A program made the translations under genes and the position numbers. Of a stretch of DNA of 64,000 nucleotides, positions 25,551-34,446 are shown one piece after another. Within the stretch, counting starts at the first letter, position 1. Each line of letters begins with the position of its first letter. The stretch is from Shinella sp. CPCC 101442 (lineage in GTDB: Bacteria > Pseudomonadota > Alphaproteobacteria > Rhizobiales > Rhizobiaceae), in assembly GCF_024704725.1 (NCBI RefSeq), contig NZ_JALIQS010000001.1, positions 744,001-808,000 of the forward strand, in the 5' to 3' direction. The notes beneath the pieces were generated by a model, which saw only the letters and a program-made list of their open reading frames with translations, did not search any database and was not told where the DNA came from.

Positions 25551-26828
25551 TCAGGCGGCGCGGGCTTCGATCATCGCAGCTTCGAGGATGTCGAGCGCCT
25601 CGGCGAAAACCTCGTCCTGGATGGTGATCGGTGCGAGGAAGCGAATGACGTTGCCATGCACGCCGCAGGTGAGCAGGATCAGCCCCTTTTCGAGGGCTTT
25701 CAGGCGCACCTTGTTGGCGAATTCGGCGCTCGGCTGCTTCGTCGCGACGTCGTTGAACTCGACGGCATTCATGAAGCCCGGACCACGGATATCGACGATC
25801 TCGGGGATCTTGTCCTGCAGGGAGGCGAGACGCTGCTTGAGGCGCGCACCGAGATTTTCGGCGCGGTTGCAGAGATCCTCATCCTTGATGACGTCGAGAA
25901 CGGCATGGGCCGCCGCGACACCGATCGGGCTGCCAGCATAGGTGCCGCCGAGGCCACCGGGGCCGGGTGCATCCATGATTTCGGCGCGGCCGGTGACGGC
26001 GGCGATCGGGAAGCCGCCGCCAAGGCCCTTGGCCATCGTCATCAGGTCAGCTGCGATGCCGTAGTGTTCCATGGCGAAGAGCTTGCCGGTACGGGCAAAG
26101 CCGGTCTGCACTTCATCAGCGATGAGCAGGATACCGTGCTGGTCGCAGATTTCGCGCAGCGCCTTCATGAAGCTGACCGGTACCGGATAGAAGCCGCCTT
26201 CGCCCTGGACCGGCTCGACGATGATCGCGGCGACGCGGTTCGGGTCGACGTCAGCGGCAAACAGCTTCTTCAGAACGGAAAGCGACTGCTCGACCGTCGT
26301 GCCATGCATCTCGACCGGGAACGGCGCGTGATAGACATCGGCCGGCATGGCGCCGAAACCGACCTTGTAGGGTACGACCTTGCCGGTCAGTGCCATGCCC
26401 ATGAAAGTGCGGCCGTGGAAGCTGCCGGTGAAGGCAATGACCGCCTGGCGGCCGGTGGCGGCGCGGGCGATCTTCACAGCGTTTTCAACGGCTTCGGCAC
26501 CGGTCGTGACGAAGATCGTCTTCTTGGCGAAGTTGCCGGGCGTGATGGAGTTCAGGCGTTCGGCGAGCTCGACATAGTTTTCGTAGGGCACGACCTGGTG
26601 GCAGGTGTGCGTAAAGCGGTCGAGCTGGTTCTTGACGGCTTCGATAACACGCGGATGGCGGTGGCCGGTGTTGACCACGGCGATACCGGCGGCGAAATCG
26701 ATGTAGCGGTTGCCTTCCTTGTCCCAGATTTCCGCATTCTCCGCGCGATCTGCATAGATCTGCGTGGTCATGCCGACGCCGCGCGAAATGGCGGCGTTCT
26801 TGCGATCGGTAAGGGTCGTGGCGGTCAT
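25551..26828 (-). CDS. gabT: 4-aminobutyrate aminotransferase
   Basis: Predicted 425-aa class III, PLP-dependent aminotransferase that converts 4-aminobutyrate and 2-oxoglutarate to succinate semialdehyde and glutamate. The PLP-contact IADEVQTGFARTG (D238) is seen. The Schiff-base lysine is K267 in MAKGLGGGFPIAAVTG. Length and the VVNTGHRHPRV segment fit GabT. AGGA precedes the ATG at 26828. The gene heads the operon with gabD and is divergent from the MerR-XRE-cupin regulator, which probably controls it. Confidence 0.93.
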   Translation of the reverse strand: MTATTLTDRKNAAISRGVGMTTQIYADRAENAEIWDKEGNRYIDFAAGIAVVNTGHRHPRVIEAVKNQLDRFTHTCHQVVPYENYVELAERLNSITPGNFAKKTIFVTTGAEAVENAVKIARAATGRQAVIAFTGSFHGRTFMGMALTGKVVPYKVGFGAMPADVYHAPFPVEMHGTTVEQSLSVLKKLFAADVDPNRVAAIIVEPVQGEGGFYPVPVSFMKALREICDQHGILLIADEVQTGFARTGKLFAMEHYGIAADLMTMAKGLGGGFPIAAVTGRAEIMDAPGPGGLGGTYAGSPIGVAAAHAVLDVIKDEDLCNRAENLGARLKQRLASLQDKIPEIVDIRGPGFMNAVEFNDVATKQPSAEFANKVRLKALEKGLILLTCGVHGNVIRFLAPITIQDEVFAEALDILEAAMIEARAA

Positions 26829-26924
26829 GGCGCTATCCTGAATCTGGAGGCTTCGTTTCGTTCTGGTCTCACCGCGATTCCGAGCGCAAAACCGCTTCGC
26901 ACTTTTGCTGAAATCGCTTTAACT

Positions 26925-26941
26925 TACATTTTTTCTGCAAG
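26925..26941. promoter_or_regulatory. Direct repeat copy 1 (TACATTTTTTCTGCAAG)
   Basis: Exact 17-bp repeat, with copy 2 at 26958-26974. The copies are 33 bp apart in the same orientation (about three helical turns) in the gap between gabT and the divergent regulator gene. Candidate binding site of that regulator. Confidence 0.6.
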
Positions 26942-26957
26942 TATCAAGTGGAATTCC

Positions 26958-26974
26958 TACATTTTTTCTGCAAG
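26958..26974. promoter_or_regulatory. Direct repeat copy 2 (TACATTTTTTCTGCAAG)
   Basis: Identical to the copy at 26925-26941. A GGAATTCC palindrome (26950-26957) lies immediately before it. Confidence 0.6.
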
Positions 26975-27076
26975 AATGCAACCGGCATTTTACGCGGACA
27001 ATGCGACGGTTTTTCGGGCCGGACCCGACGTGGCGAGTGCTATAAGAAACCATATACAGAATCAGGGATTGGCGCG

Positions 27077-27892
27077 ATGGGTTCCGAGGAACCGGTGCAC
27101 TACAAGGTGGCGGAGGCCGCGCGGCTCGCCGGCGTTTCCGCCTCGACACTCAGGCTTTGGGAAACGCAGGGGCTCGTCATTCCCGGCCGTTCCGAGACCG
27201 GGCACAGGCAATATAGCGCCGACGACGTCGTCCGGCTGAAGCGTATCGCCTGGTATCGTACCGAACGCGGGCTCAATCCGGCCGCGATACGCGAAGCGCT
27301 GGAGGCGGAGGATCCCGCCATCGACAGCACCGCCACCGAAGGCGACACGCCGCAGGGTGTCGGCCGCAAGCTGCGCAGCCTCCGGCACGACGCGGGCAAA
27401 ACGCTGGAGCAGGTCGCCGGTGACATCGGCATCGCAACTTCCGTGCTTTCCACGTTCGAGCGCACCTCCCAGGGCGTGACCTTTCGCGTGCTGCATGATC
27501 TCGCGGAATATTACGGCACGACCGTCTCAAAACTTTCCGGTGAGGAAGAGAGCGACAATCGCTCCGTCGTCCGTGCCGGGGAATGGAAATTCTGGCCCGA
27601 GACGTCTCCCGGCGTGACGGTGCAGGTCCTGGCCGACGGGCGCAACATGATGGATTGCCACCGCTTCGTTCTGGCCCCCGGCGCCTCCTCGGACGGCGCC
27701 TACAAACACGAAGGCGAGGAATTCGTGCACGTGCTTTCCGGCCGCATCGAGATGGTGCTCGACGGCCAGGAATTCCACGACCTCGGCCCCGGCGACAGCC
27801 TCTATTTCGAAAGCGCCCGGCGTCATGCCTGGCGCAACCGTCACCACGGCGAGACGGTGCTCATCTGGATCAACACCCCACCGACCTTCTGA
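27077..27892 (+). CDS. Three-domain regulator: MerR HTH, XRE HTH and cupin
   Basis: Predicted 271-aa regulator with an unusual domain order. Residues 8-76 are a MerR-type winged helix-turn-helix (VAEAARLAGVSASTLRLWE, then TGHRQYSADDVVRLKRI). Residues 95-155 are an XRE/Cro-type helix-turn-helix (GRKLRSLRHDAGKTLEQVA, then LSTFERTSQG). Residues 195-268 are a cupin sensor domain (KHEGEEFVHVLSGRIEMVL, then LGPGDSLYFESARRHAWRN). XRE-cupin fusions are common regulators of amine and amino-acid catabolism, but the extra MerR domain is not usual. It is divergent from gabT, with two direct repeats between. I chose the ATG at 27077, since upstream codons lie in the repeat region. Confidence 0.88.
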   Translation: MGSEEPVHYKVAEAARLAGVSASTLRLWETQGLVIPGRSETGHRQYSADDVVRLKRIAWYRTERGLNPAAIREALEAEDPAIDSTATEGDTPQGVGRKLRSLRHDAGKTLEQVAGDIGIATSVLSTFERTSQGVTFRVLHDLAEYYGTTVSKLSGEEESDNRSVVRAGEWKFWPETSPGVTVQVLADGRNMMDCHRFVLAPGASSDGAYKHEGEEFVHVLSGRIEMVLDGQEFHDLGPGDSLYFESARRHAWRNRHHGETVLIWINTPPTF

Positions 27893-27954
27893 CCTTGACG
27901 CGGCGCCATCCATGGGTTTCGTAGCGGCACGAAACGAACGAACGGGAGAGAGCC

Positions 27955-28350
27955 ATGGCAAAGTCCATCCATTCGATGATCCGCGTGCTTGAAGAGGCAC
28001 GATCCGTCGATTTCTATCAGAGGGCTTTGGGTCTTTCTGTTGCCGAACGGCTTGATTTCGAAACCTTCACGCTGGTCTATCTCAGCAATGCGGAAAGCGA
28101 ATTCGAGCTGGAGCTGACGATCAACAAGGACCGTGCAGAACCCTACCAGCTCGGGGACGGCTACGGCCATTTCGCGGTCTCCGTGGATGACCTCGATACG
28201 GAACATGCCCGCGTCACGGACCTCGGCCTTGCACCCGGCAAGATCGTCGCGTTCAACCGCGATGGTGGGCTGCTCGCCCGCTTCTTTTTCCTCACCGATC
28301 CGGACGGCTACAAGATCGAGGTCCTGCAGCGCCACGGACGATACAAGTGA
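27955..28350 (+). CDS. VOC/glyoxalase-family protein (lactoylglutathione lyase-like)
   Basis: Predicted 131-aa vicinal-oxygen-chelate protein with the glyoxalase I-like pattern: MIRVLEEARSVDFYQRALGL at the N-terminus, ELELTINKD near the middle, GYGHFAVSVDDLD and FFLTDPDGYKIEVLQR at the end. His and Glu positions expected to bind a divalent metal (H10-region acid residues, E46-region, H68, E118-region) are broadly kept. It may remove methylglyoxal-type aldehydes with glutathione, or have another VOC role. GGGAGAG precedes the ATG at 27955. Its stop codon abuts that of the converging EamA gene. Confidence 0.8.
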   Translation: MAKSIHSMIRVLEEARSVDFYQRALGLSVAERLDFETFTLVYLSNAESEFELELTINKDRAEPYQLGDGYGHFAVSVDDLDTEHARVTDLGLAPGKIVAFNRDGGLLARFFFLTDPDGYKIEVLQRHGRYK

Positions 28351-29250
28351 TCAGCCGCGGCGCTTGAGCTGCTGCTCGCGGAAGAAGATGAAGAGACCGG
28401 AGGCGACGATGAAGACGGCGCCGACAAGCATGGCCGGGCGAGGTGCATCGCCGAAGAACATCCAGCCGAAGAGCACCGCCCAGATCAGCAGCGTGTATTG
28501 CAGCGGCACTACCGTTGAGGCATCGGCAAGCTTCAGCGACCGGTTGACCAGCATATGCGCGCTCATGGCGACGATTCCGAGCAGGCTGAGCAGACCGAAA
28601 TCGATGCTGCTCACCGGCGCCCAGCCGGCGGGATCGGTGAGGCACCAGATACCGGAAAAGACGGCCGCGCCGGCGATCTGCCAGAAGACCAGCGTCGTAT
28701 CGGGCGTGGCGCGCAGCGAGCGGCCGAGCACCATAGCCAGGCCGAACGCCATACTGCCGGCAAGTGCGATGAGGGCCGGCAGCGTGAAACTGTCCTTCGA
28801 CGGTTCCAGCGCGATGATGACGCCGACGAAACCGATAATGATTGCCGTCCAGCGCCGCCAGCCGACCTTTTCTCCCAGCATCAACGGCGAAAGCGCTGCG
28901 ACATAGATGGGGGCGGCGAGCCAATAGGTCATGGCATCGGCGAGCGGCATATAGGCGACGGCGAAGTAGAAGCCGGACGCCTCGAATGCGAAGAGGAAGG
29001 CGCGCAACAGGTGCAGCTTGGGCCGCTCGACCTCTATCAGCCGCCGCCAGCCGACACGCCAGAAGAACGGCGCCAGCACGACGAGCGCGGCGATGCTGCG
29101 GATCAGCATCAGCTGGCCGACGGAATAGGTGGCGACCAGCCACTTGCCGAGCACGTCGTTCAACGAGAACATGACCATGCCGAGCAGCATCAGCAGCACG
29201 CCAAGACGCGCGGTGCCGGTGGCGGAAGAGGGGGCTGCGATATCGGTCAT
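28351..29250 (-). CDS. EamA-family transporter (first of a pair)
   Basis: Predicted 299-aa inner-membrane protein with about ten transmembrane segments and two EamA (DMT superfamily) repeats. The N-terminal half has LLMLLGMVMFSLNDVLGKWLV-like sequence and the C-terminal half VVPLQYTLLIWAVLFGWMFFGD. Such proteins move metabolites, often outward. The ATG at 29250 has no strong ribosome-binding site, so the start is moderately uncertain. A second EamA gene of the same length lies directly upstream on the same strand. The substrate is unknown. Confidence 0.83.
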   Translation of the reverse strand: MTDIAAPSSATGTARLGVLLMLLGMVMFSLNDVLGKWLVATYSVGQLMLIRSIAALVVLAPFFWRVGWRRLIEVERPKLHLLRAFLFAFEASGFYFAVAYMPLADAMTYWLAAPIYVAALSPLMLGEKVGWRRWTAIIIGFVGVIIALEPSKDSFTLPALIALAGSMAFGLAMVLGRSLRATPDTTLVFWQIAGAAVFSGIWCLTDPAGWAPVSSIDFGLLSLLGIVAMSAHMLVNRSLKLADASTVVPLQYTLLIWAVLFGWMFFGDAPRPAMLVGAVFIVASGLFIFFREQQLKRRG

Positions 29251-29360
29251 GTCGGGGAACTCGGTCTCGGGATGCTGCGGCTGTGACACATTCCGCGCAG
29301 GCGATCCAGTCAGCAATTTTGATGGCTGCATCAAATGCGACGCAACCTTGAAGTCGACCA

Positions 29361-30260
29361 TCAGCCGCGGCGGGCGATCAGGATGCCGGCCAGAATGATG
29401 AGGCCGCCGACCGCCTGCAGCATGCCGAGCGGTTCCGACAGCACGATCCAGGCGAGAAGAGCCGCGACGACCGGCTGGAGCAGAAGCGTCAGCGATGAGA
29501 AGGCCGTCGGCAGATAGGCAAGCGCGTAGGTGAAAAGCCCCTGGCCGCCGACATGGCTGATGAAGGCAAGGCCGACCACCATGGCCCAGCCGAACAGCGT
29601 CACCGGCATCAGGCCGTCTTCGAAAAAGTAGGCGATGGGCAACATGCAGACGGTGGCCGCAATGGTTGTCCAGACGAGAATGCGCGGCGCCGAGAACCGG
29701 GCGCGGACATGGCCCAGCGCCAGCATGTAACAGGCGTAGAAGAAGGCGGCCGTGACGGCCGTCGCATCGCCCGCCAACTGCCCGCCGCCGAGCGCCTGGG
29801 GCCCACCCTTCAACACGACGATGCCGATGAGTGCGATCACAAGCCCGGTCAAAAAGATCGGCGTGATGCGGACGCGGAAGAACAGCCACGAACCGAGGGT
29901 CACGAAGACCGGCGCAAGGTTGGCAAGCAGCGTCGCATTGGCGACCGAAGTCATGTGCAGGGAAAGGTGCCAGGCAACGAGATCGGCGGCGAGAAAGACG
30001 CCCGGCAGCAACAGGAAGAAATAGTCGCGCAGGTCGGAGGGCTGCTCGTCACTCTGCTTTCCCAGGCGGGACATCAGGAAGAACGGCAGCAGCGCCAGCG
30101 AGACACGCCAGAACGCCGTCGCCAGCGGCCCCACTTCCGAGAGCCGCACAAAGATCGGCGAACCGCCGATGGCCATGCCGCCCAACAGGAGAGCGGCAAC
30201 GGCAAGGCGGGTGTTCGGGGAGGAGGCAGTCCTGGGCACGGCGGCAGTCCGATCATTCAC
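29361..30260 (-). CDS. EamA-family transporter (second of a pair)
   Basis: Predicted 299-aa DMT-superfamily membrane protein with ten hydrophobic segments. Signature segments are GGSPIFVRLSEVGPLATAFWR in the first repeat (near residue 30) and LPTAFSSLTLLLQPVVAALLAW in the second. The start is taken as GTG at 30260, although no clear ribosome-binding site is seen and the N-terminal 20 residues are polar. Upstream lies the terminator of the aldehyde dehydrogenase operon, so this pair probably has its own promoter. The substrate is unknown. Confidence 0.78.
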   Translation of the reverse strand: MNDRTAAVPRTASSPNTRLAVAALLLGGMAIGGSPIFVRLSEVGPLATAFWRVSLALLPFFLMSRLGKQSDEQPSDLRDYFFLLLPGVFLAADLVAWHLSLHMTSVANATLLANLAPVFVTLGSWLFFRVRITPIFLTGLVIALIGIVVLKGGPQALGGGQLAGDATAVTAAFFYACYMLALGHVRARFSAPRILVWTTIAATVCMLPIAYFFEDGLMPVTLFGWAMVVGLAFISHVGGQGLFTYALAYLPTAFSSLTLLLQPVVAALLAWIVLSEPLGMLQAVGGLIILAGILIARRG

Positions 30261-30341
30261 GAAAGCAGCGGGGCTATCAGACCGGGCCGCCTTGAACCAG
30301 CCAGTGCGTGTCGATTTGATCGGAAACTTTTGGAAGCATGT

Positions 30342-30372
30342 AAAAAGGCGACGCCCTTTCGAGCGCCGCCTT
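30342..30372 (-). terminator. Terminator after the aldehyde dehydrogenase gene
   Basis: On the minus strand AAGGCGGCGC pairs imperfectly with GGGCGTCGCCTT and is followed by a T-run (30346-30342). It lies 21 bp past the stop codon of the dehydrogenase and ends the cluster A operon. Confidence 0.75.
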
Positions 30373-30393
30373 CGCAATTGTCAGCAAAAACCG

Positions 30394-31827
30394 TCAGGCC
30401 GCATCGGGCCGGTGAACGGTCTTCACTTCGAGGAAGTCCTCGAGGCCGAACAGGCCCCCCTCGCGTCCGTTACCCGACTGCTTGTAGCCGCCGAAGGGGC
30501 TGCCATAACGGTGCGGACCGCCGTTGATATGCACCATGCCGGCACGCAGACGCGCAGCGACGCGCTCCGCGCGATCCGGATTGCCGGTCTGGAGATAGGC
30601 GGCGAGGCCGTAGGCGGTGTCGTTGGCGATCGCGATCGCTTCCTCTTCCGTGTCGAAGGGGATGATCGACAGCACGGGACCGAACACTTCTTCGCGGGCG
30701 ATGCGCATGTCGTTGTTGACGTCGGCGAAGATCGTCGGCTTGACGAAATAGCCGGTCTCGAAACCCTCTGGCTTGCCGGGACCGCCGACGAGCACGCGCG
30801 CACCTTCCGCCACGCCCGCCTCGATCAGCGCCTGAACGCGGCCGAACTGGATGTGCGAGACGAGCGGGCCGATATGCTCGCCAGCCTCTTCCGGATTGCC
30901 GACGCGGGCTTCCTTGCCGGTGCGCTCGGCGATTTCCACAACCTTGTCATAGACGGAACGCTCGACGAGCATGCGGGTCGGCGCGTCGCAGGACTGGCCG
31001 GAATTGTTGAAGCATTCGCGCACGCTGCCGGCAACGCGATCTTCGAGATCAGCGTCGGCGAAGACGAGGTTCGGCGACTTGCCGCCGAGTTCCAGCGTCA
31101 CGCGCTTGACCGTCTCGGCCGCATCCTTGCTGACGGCGATGCCGGCACGGGTGGAGCCGGTAAAGGACATCATGTCGACGTCCTTGTGCTTGGAGAGGGC
31201 AGCACCGCATTCGAGACCGTCGCCGTTGACGAGGTTGAACGTGCCCGCAGGGAAGCCGGCCTCGTGCACCATCTCCGCATAGAGCAGGGCGTTAAGGGGC
31301 GTGAACTCCGAGGGCTTCAGCACGCAGGTGCTGCCCGTCGCCAGTGCCGGCACGACCTTCAGCGCGATCTGGTTGATCGGCCAGTTCCACGGCGTGATGA
31401 GACCACACACACCGATAGGCTCGCGGCGCACAACGTCGCCGTTCGGCAGCACGTCGCGGGCCTTCAGGCGCTTCAGGCCGTCGATAAAGCCCTGGAGGTG
31501 GCCGACGCCGACATCCGCCTGCTGCTCGGTGCTCATGGAGATCGGCGCGCCGAGTTCCAGCGTGATCGTGCGTGCCATCTCCTCATAGCGGCGCTTGTAG
31601 ATCTTGAGCAGCTTTTCGAGCAGTGCAAGGCGCTCCTCGACGCTGGTCTGGCTATAGGTCGCAAACGCCATCTTGGCAGCGGCGACGGCGCGGTCGATAT
31701 CGGCCGCGGTGCCCATGGTGATGACCGCGATCGGCTTTTCCGTCGCCGGATTGATCACGGCGAGGTCATTGGCCTTCAGCGGATCCACCCACTGCCCGTC
31801 GATGTAGAATTTGCGTTTGTCGAGCAT
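30394..31827 (-). CDS. Aldehyde dehydrogenase (cluster A)
   Basis: Predicted 477-aa NAD(P)-dependent aldehyde dehydrogenase. General base Glu is at 246 (LELGGKSPN) and nucleophile Cys at 280 (NNSGQSCDAPTR). ITPWNWPINQIALKV and FGGYKQSGNGREGG are family segments. The ARTITLELGAPISMS region places it outside the GabD type. It is last in the operon after the ABC importer and MBL-fold gene, 12 bp behind the latter, so it probably oxidises an aldehyde made from the imported substrate. The natural aldehyde is unknown. Confidence 0.9.
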   Translation of the reverse strand: MLDKRKFYIDGQWVDPLKANDLAVINPATEKPIAVITMGTAADIDRAVAAAKMAFATYSQTSVEERLALLEKLLKIYKRRYEEMARTITLELGAPISMSTEQQADVGVGHLQGFIDGLKRLKARDVLPNGDVVRREPIGVCGLITPWNWPINQIALKVVPALATGSTCVLKPSEFTPLNALLYAEMVHEAGFPAGTFNLVNGDGLECGAALSKHKDVDMMSFTGSTRAGIAVSKDAAETVKRVTLELGGKSPNLVFADADLEDRVAGSVRECFNNSGQSCDAPTRMLVERSVYDKVVEIAERTGKEARVGNPEEAGEHIGPLVSHIQFGRVQALIEAGVAEGARVLVGGPGKPEGFETGYFVKPTIFADVNNDMRIAREEVFGPVLSIIPFDTEEEAIAIANDTAYGLAAYLQTGNPDRAERVAARLRAGMVHINGGPHRYGSPFGGYKQSGNGREGGLFGLEDFLEVKTVHRPDAA

Positions 31828-31839
31828 GCTTTTCTCCCG

Positions 31840-32568
31840 TCACTTCTGTTTTTCATCGAGCCAGCCCTTGATGAGCTGGCGGTAGCGTTCGCCGCCGAAA
31901 CTTGGAAAATGGCCACCGTGCACCAGCCGCACCGGCAGGGTCAGGAGCCGCTCCATCGAGGCGATATAGTCAATCCCATCGGAATGATAGGTATCCTCGA
32001 TCAGCGGACCGTCATAGACGATGTCGCCGGAGAACAGAATTTCCGTTGCCTTTTCGTAGAGCGCAATACCCCCTGGGGAGTGGCCCGGCGTGTGGATGAC
32101 CTCGAAATGGCGATTGCCGAGGTCGATCACGTCACCATCTTCGAGAATGCGCGTCGCCGGCGCCTTCTTCACGGCGTAGCATTTCGAGCAATAGGGCTCG
32201 GGTGGTAGCGCATCGAAGATTTCGTCCGTGACATAGGGATCGGCCAGCGTGTTTTCCCGCGTCGGATTGGCGAGAAGATCGGCCTCTGCCGAATGCACGG
32301 CGCGGCATTCGAATTCGTGATGGCAGCCGATATGGTCGAAATGGGTGTGGCTCGCCACCGCGATCAGATCTCGCTCCGTCACCAGCGGCACCCACGCGGT
32401 GAGAGAAACGACGCCCATGCCGCTATCGACCAGCATGTCTCGGTCACGACCGCGCACATGCCAGATATTGCAGCGATAGAACTCCTGGATATAGGGTTCC
32501 GAGATCGAGGTCACGTCGTCGTCGATGCGACGCACGCTGTACCAATCCTCGGGGCGGATGCGCCGCAT
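31840..32568 (-). CDS. MBL-fold metallo-hydrolase
   Basis: Predicted 242-aa metallo-beta-lactamase-fold hydrolase. The zinc motif HxHxDH is HTHFDH at residues 74-79. The HTPGHSPGG and FSGDIVYDG segments provide further metal ligands, and a late HGGHFPSFGG supplies the last histidine. Two cysteines (SKCYA region) lie in an insertion. Substrates of this family range from thioesters and lactones to glyoxalase II-type compounds. It starts 5 bp after the ATPase gene and precedes the aldehyde dehydrogenase, so it probably acts in the same pathway. Confidence 0.85.
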   Translation of the reverse strand: MRRIRPEDWYSVRRIDDDVTSISEPYIQEFYRCNIWHVRGRDRDMLVDSGMGVVSLTAWVPLVTERDLIAVASHTHFDHIGCHHEFECRAVHSAEADLLANPTRENTLADPYVTDEIFDALPPEPYCSKCYAVKKAPATRILEDGDVIDLGNRHFEVIHTPGHSPGGIALYEKATEILFSGDIVYDGPLIEDTYHSDGIDYIASMERLLTLPVRLVHGGHFPSFGGERYRQLIKGWLDEKQK

Positions 32569-32573
32569 AGACC

Positions 32574-33659
32574 TTACACTCCCGCTCCGTCCTCAAGCAC
32601 GACGATGCTATCCGCCTTCAGCCGAAGGTCAAGCTCGGCACCGACTTCAGGACTGTCGGTCTGGGGTAGATGCGCGGTAAGCGTCGTGCCGTCGGCCGAT
32701 ACATGGCAACGATGATGCGTGCCGAAGAAGGCGCTGCCGGTGATACGTCCGCGGCCGAGCGACACGGTCGGCGCATCCGCATTGGCGCTGCGGAAATGCT
32801 CCGGGCGGATGCAGAGCGTGACCGCACGACCCGCCACCGGGTGACCGGATGTGAAGGCGGAAGCGGGGAGGACGACGCGGCCAAGCGCCGTTTCCACCTC
32901 AACCTCGCCCCCGGATGCGCCAAGCACCCTGGCCGGCAGGAAATTGGCCTCGCCCATGAAGCCGGCCGAGAACAGCGAGCGCGGGCGCATATAGATCGAG
33001 GCCGGCGTACCGACATCCTCGATTCGCCCCTTGTTCATCACGACGATACGGTCGGCGATCGCCATCGCCTCCTCCTGATCGTGCGTGACATGGACGAAGG
33101 TCGTGCCGACACGCTTCTGGATAGCCTTCAGCTCATCCTGCATCTGCCGGCGCAGTTTCAGATCGAGCGCACCGAGCGGCTCGTCGAGCAGCAGCACGTC
33201 GGGATCGACGGCAAGCGCCCGGGCGAGGGCGACACGCTGGCGCTGGCCGCCGGACAATTCATGCGGCTTCTTGGCGGATGACGCCTTGAGCCCGACGAGG
33301 TCCAGATAGGAGAAAGCCTTCTCGAAGCGTTCGGCCTTGCCCATGCCGCGCATCCTGAGGCCGAAGCCGACATTGTCGCGCAGGCACATATGCGGGAACA
33401 ACGCATAATCCTGGAACATCGTCGTCGTCGGGCGCTTGGCAGGCGAGACATGTGTCATATCGCGCCCGCCAATCGATATCATCCCGGAGGTCGGTTCGAT
33501 GAAACCGCCGAGGATGGAGAGCAGGGTGGTCTTGCCGCAACCGGAGGGGCCGAGCAGCACGATGAACTCGCCGGCGGCGATATCGAGCGAGACATCGTCG
33601 AGTGCCCGGAATGCACCGAAGACCTTGGTGGCATTGCGGATGGAAAGGTCGGCGGTCAT
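32574..33659 (-). CDS. ABC transporter ATPase, polyamine type (cluster A)
   Basis: Predicted 361-aa ATP-binding subunit of a PotA-like importer. Walker A is GPSGCGKT at 37-44, the signature [15 protein letters not shown] is near 133, and Walker B LLLDEPLGALD and the switch VTHDQEEAM follow. The C-terminal 110 residues form a TOBE-type regulatory domain. It would power uptake with the two permeases just upstream; the gene overlaps the second permease gene by four bases (ATGA). Cluster A order is binding protein, permease, permease, ATPase, MBL hydrolase, aldehyde dehydrogenase. Confidence 0.94.
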   Translation of the reverse strand: MTADLSIRNATKVFGAFRALDDVSLDIAAGEFIVLLGPSGCGKTTLLSILGGFIEPTSGMISIGGRDMTHVSPAKRPTTTMFQDYALFPHMCLRDNVGFGLRMRGMGKAERFEKAFSYLDLVGLKASSAKKPHELSGGQRQRVALARALAVDPDVLLLDEPLGALDLKLRRQMQDELKAIQKRVGTTFVHVTHDQEEAMAIADRIVVMNKGRIEDVGTPASIYMRPRSLFSAGFMGEANFLPARVLGASGGEVEVETALGRVVLPASAFTSGHPVAGRAVTLCIRPEHFRSANADAPTVSLGRGRITGSAFFGTHHRCHVSADGTTLTAHLPQTDSPEVGAELDLRLKADSIVVLEDGAGV

Positions 33660-34444
33660 GAGGATTTCCCGGTTTTGCGGAAGACGGTGAATTCCATCAC
33701 GACGAGGAACGCAACGGAAATGAGGAAGACGATGCTGCCGATGGCGTTCGTCTTGGGGTCGAGGCCGGATCGCAGCATGCTCCAGATTTCCACCGGCAGC
33801 GTCACGTCGAAGCGCGACAGCAGGAACGCGACGATGAACTCATCCCAGCTGAAGGTGACGGACAGGAAGAAGGCGGCCAGGATCGACGGCAGCAGCATGG
33901 GTGCGGTGACAAGCAGCATGACCTGCCAGTCCTTGGCGCCGAGGTCGCGTGCCGCCCGCTCGATGTTCACCTGATGCCCGCCCATCGACGCGTAGATGAT
34001 GGCAAAGCAGAGCGGCAGGTTGATCACCACATGGCCGATGCCGACGGTGACGAGCGAAAGCCTGAGACCGGAGATGTTCAGCATCGAGAGCAGACCAAGC
34101 CCGATGATCAGCGTGCTGACCGTCATCGGCGCGACGATGAGGCCGCGCAGAAGGCCGGATGCAGGCAGCGTATAGCGGGCAAAGGCATAGGCCGCGAGGA
34201 AACCGAGAACGCAGGCGACGGCAGACGAGATCACCGCGACGAGCAGCGAGTTTCCAAGCGCCGCCATCAGCTTTCCATCGGCGAAAATCGCCTCGTACCA
34301 GCGCAGCGTCAGTCCGTTCAACGGCGGCACCGGCAGGCTGCCATCCTGAAAGGAGAAGAGCACCAGCACGACGACCGGCAGGAAGATGAAGAGGTAGATG
34401 AGGCCCGCATAAAGGGCGGCAAGGGCGGTGGAAAGGTGGCGCAT
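33656..34444 (-). CDS. ABC permease, PotC-like (cluster A)
   Basis: Predicted 262-aa inner-membrane permease with six transmembrane segments. It carries the family EAA loop, ERAARDLGAKDWQVMLLVTAP, and the typical FSWDEFIVAFLLS and TLPVEIWSMLR segments of PotC-type subunits. GAGGA precedes the ATG at 34444, which I prefer to an upstream ATG at 34471. The gene starts 2 bp after its partner permease and overlaps the ATPase gene. The two permeases form the membrane channel. Confidence 0.93.
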   Translation of the reverse strand: MRHLSTALAALYAGLIYLFIFLPVVVLVLFSFQDGSLPVPPLNGLTLRWYEAIFADGKLMAALGNSLLVAVISSAVACVLGFLAAYAFARYTLPASGLLRGLIVAPMTVSTLIIGLGLLSMLNISGLRLSLVTVGIGHVVINLPLCFAIIYASMGGHQVNIERAARDLGAKDWQVMLLVTAPMLLPSILAAFFLSVTFSWDEFIVAFLLSRFDVTLPVEIWSMLRSGLDPKTNAIGSIVFLISVAFLVVMEFTVFRKTGKSS

Positions 34445-34446
34445 GG

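Noticed and set aside
23869-25941. 690-codon open frame on the plus strand
   Set aside because: Antisense to gabD and part of gabT; no domain resemblance.
30169-32208. 679-codon open frame on the plus strand
   Set aside because: Antisense to the aldehyde dehydrogenase and parts of neighbouring genes; no known family.
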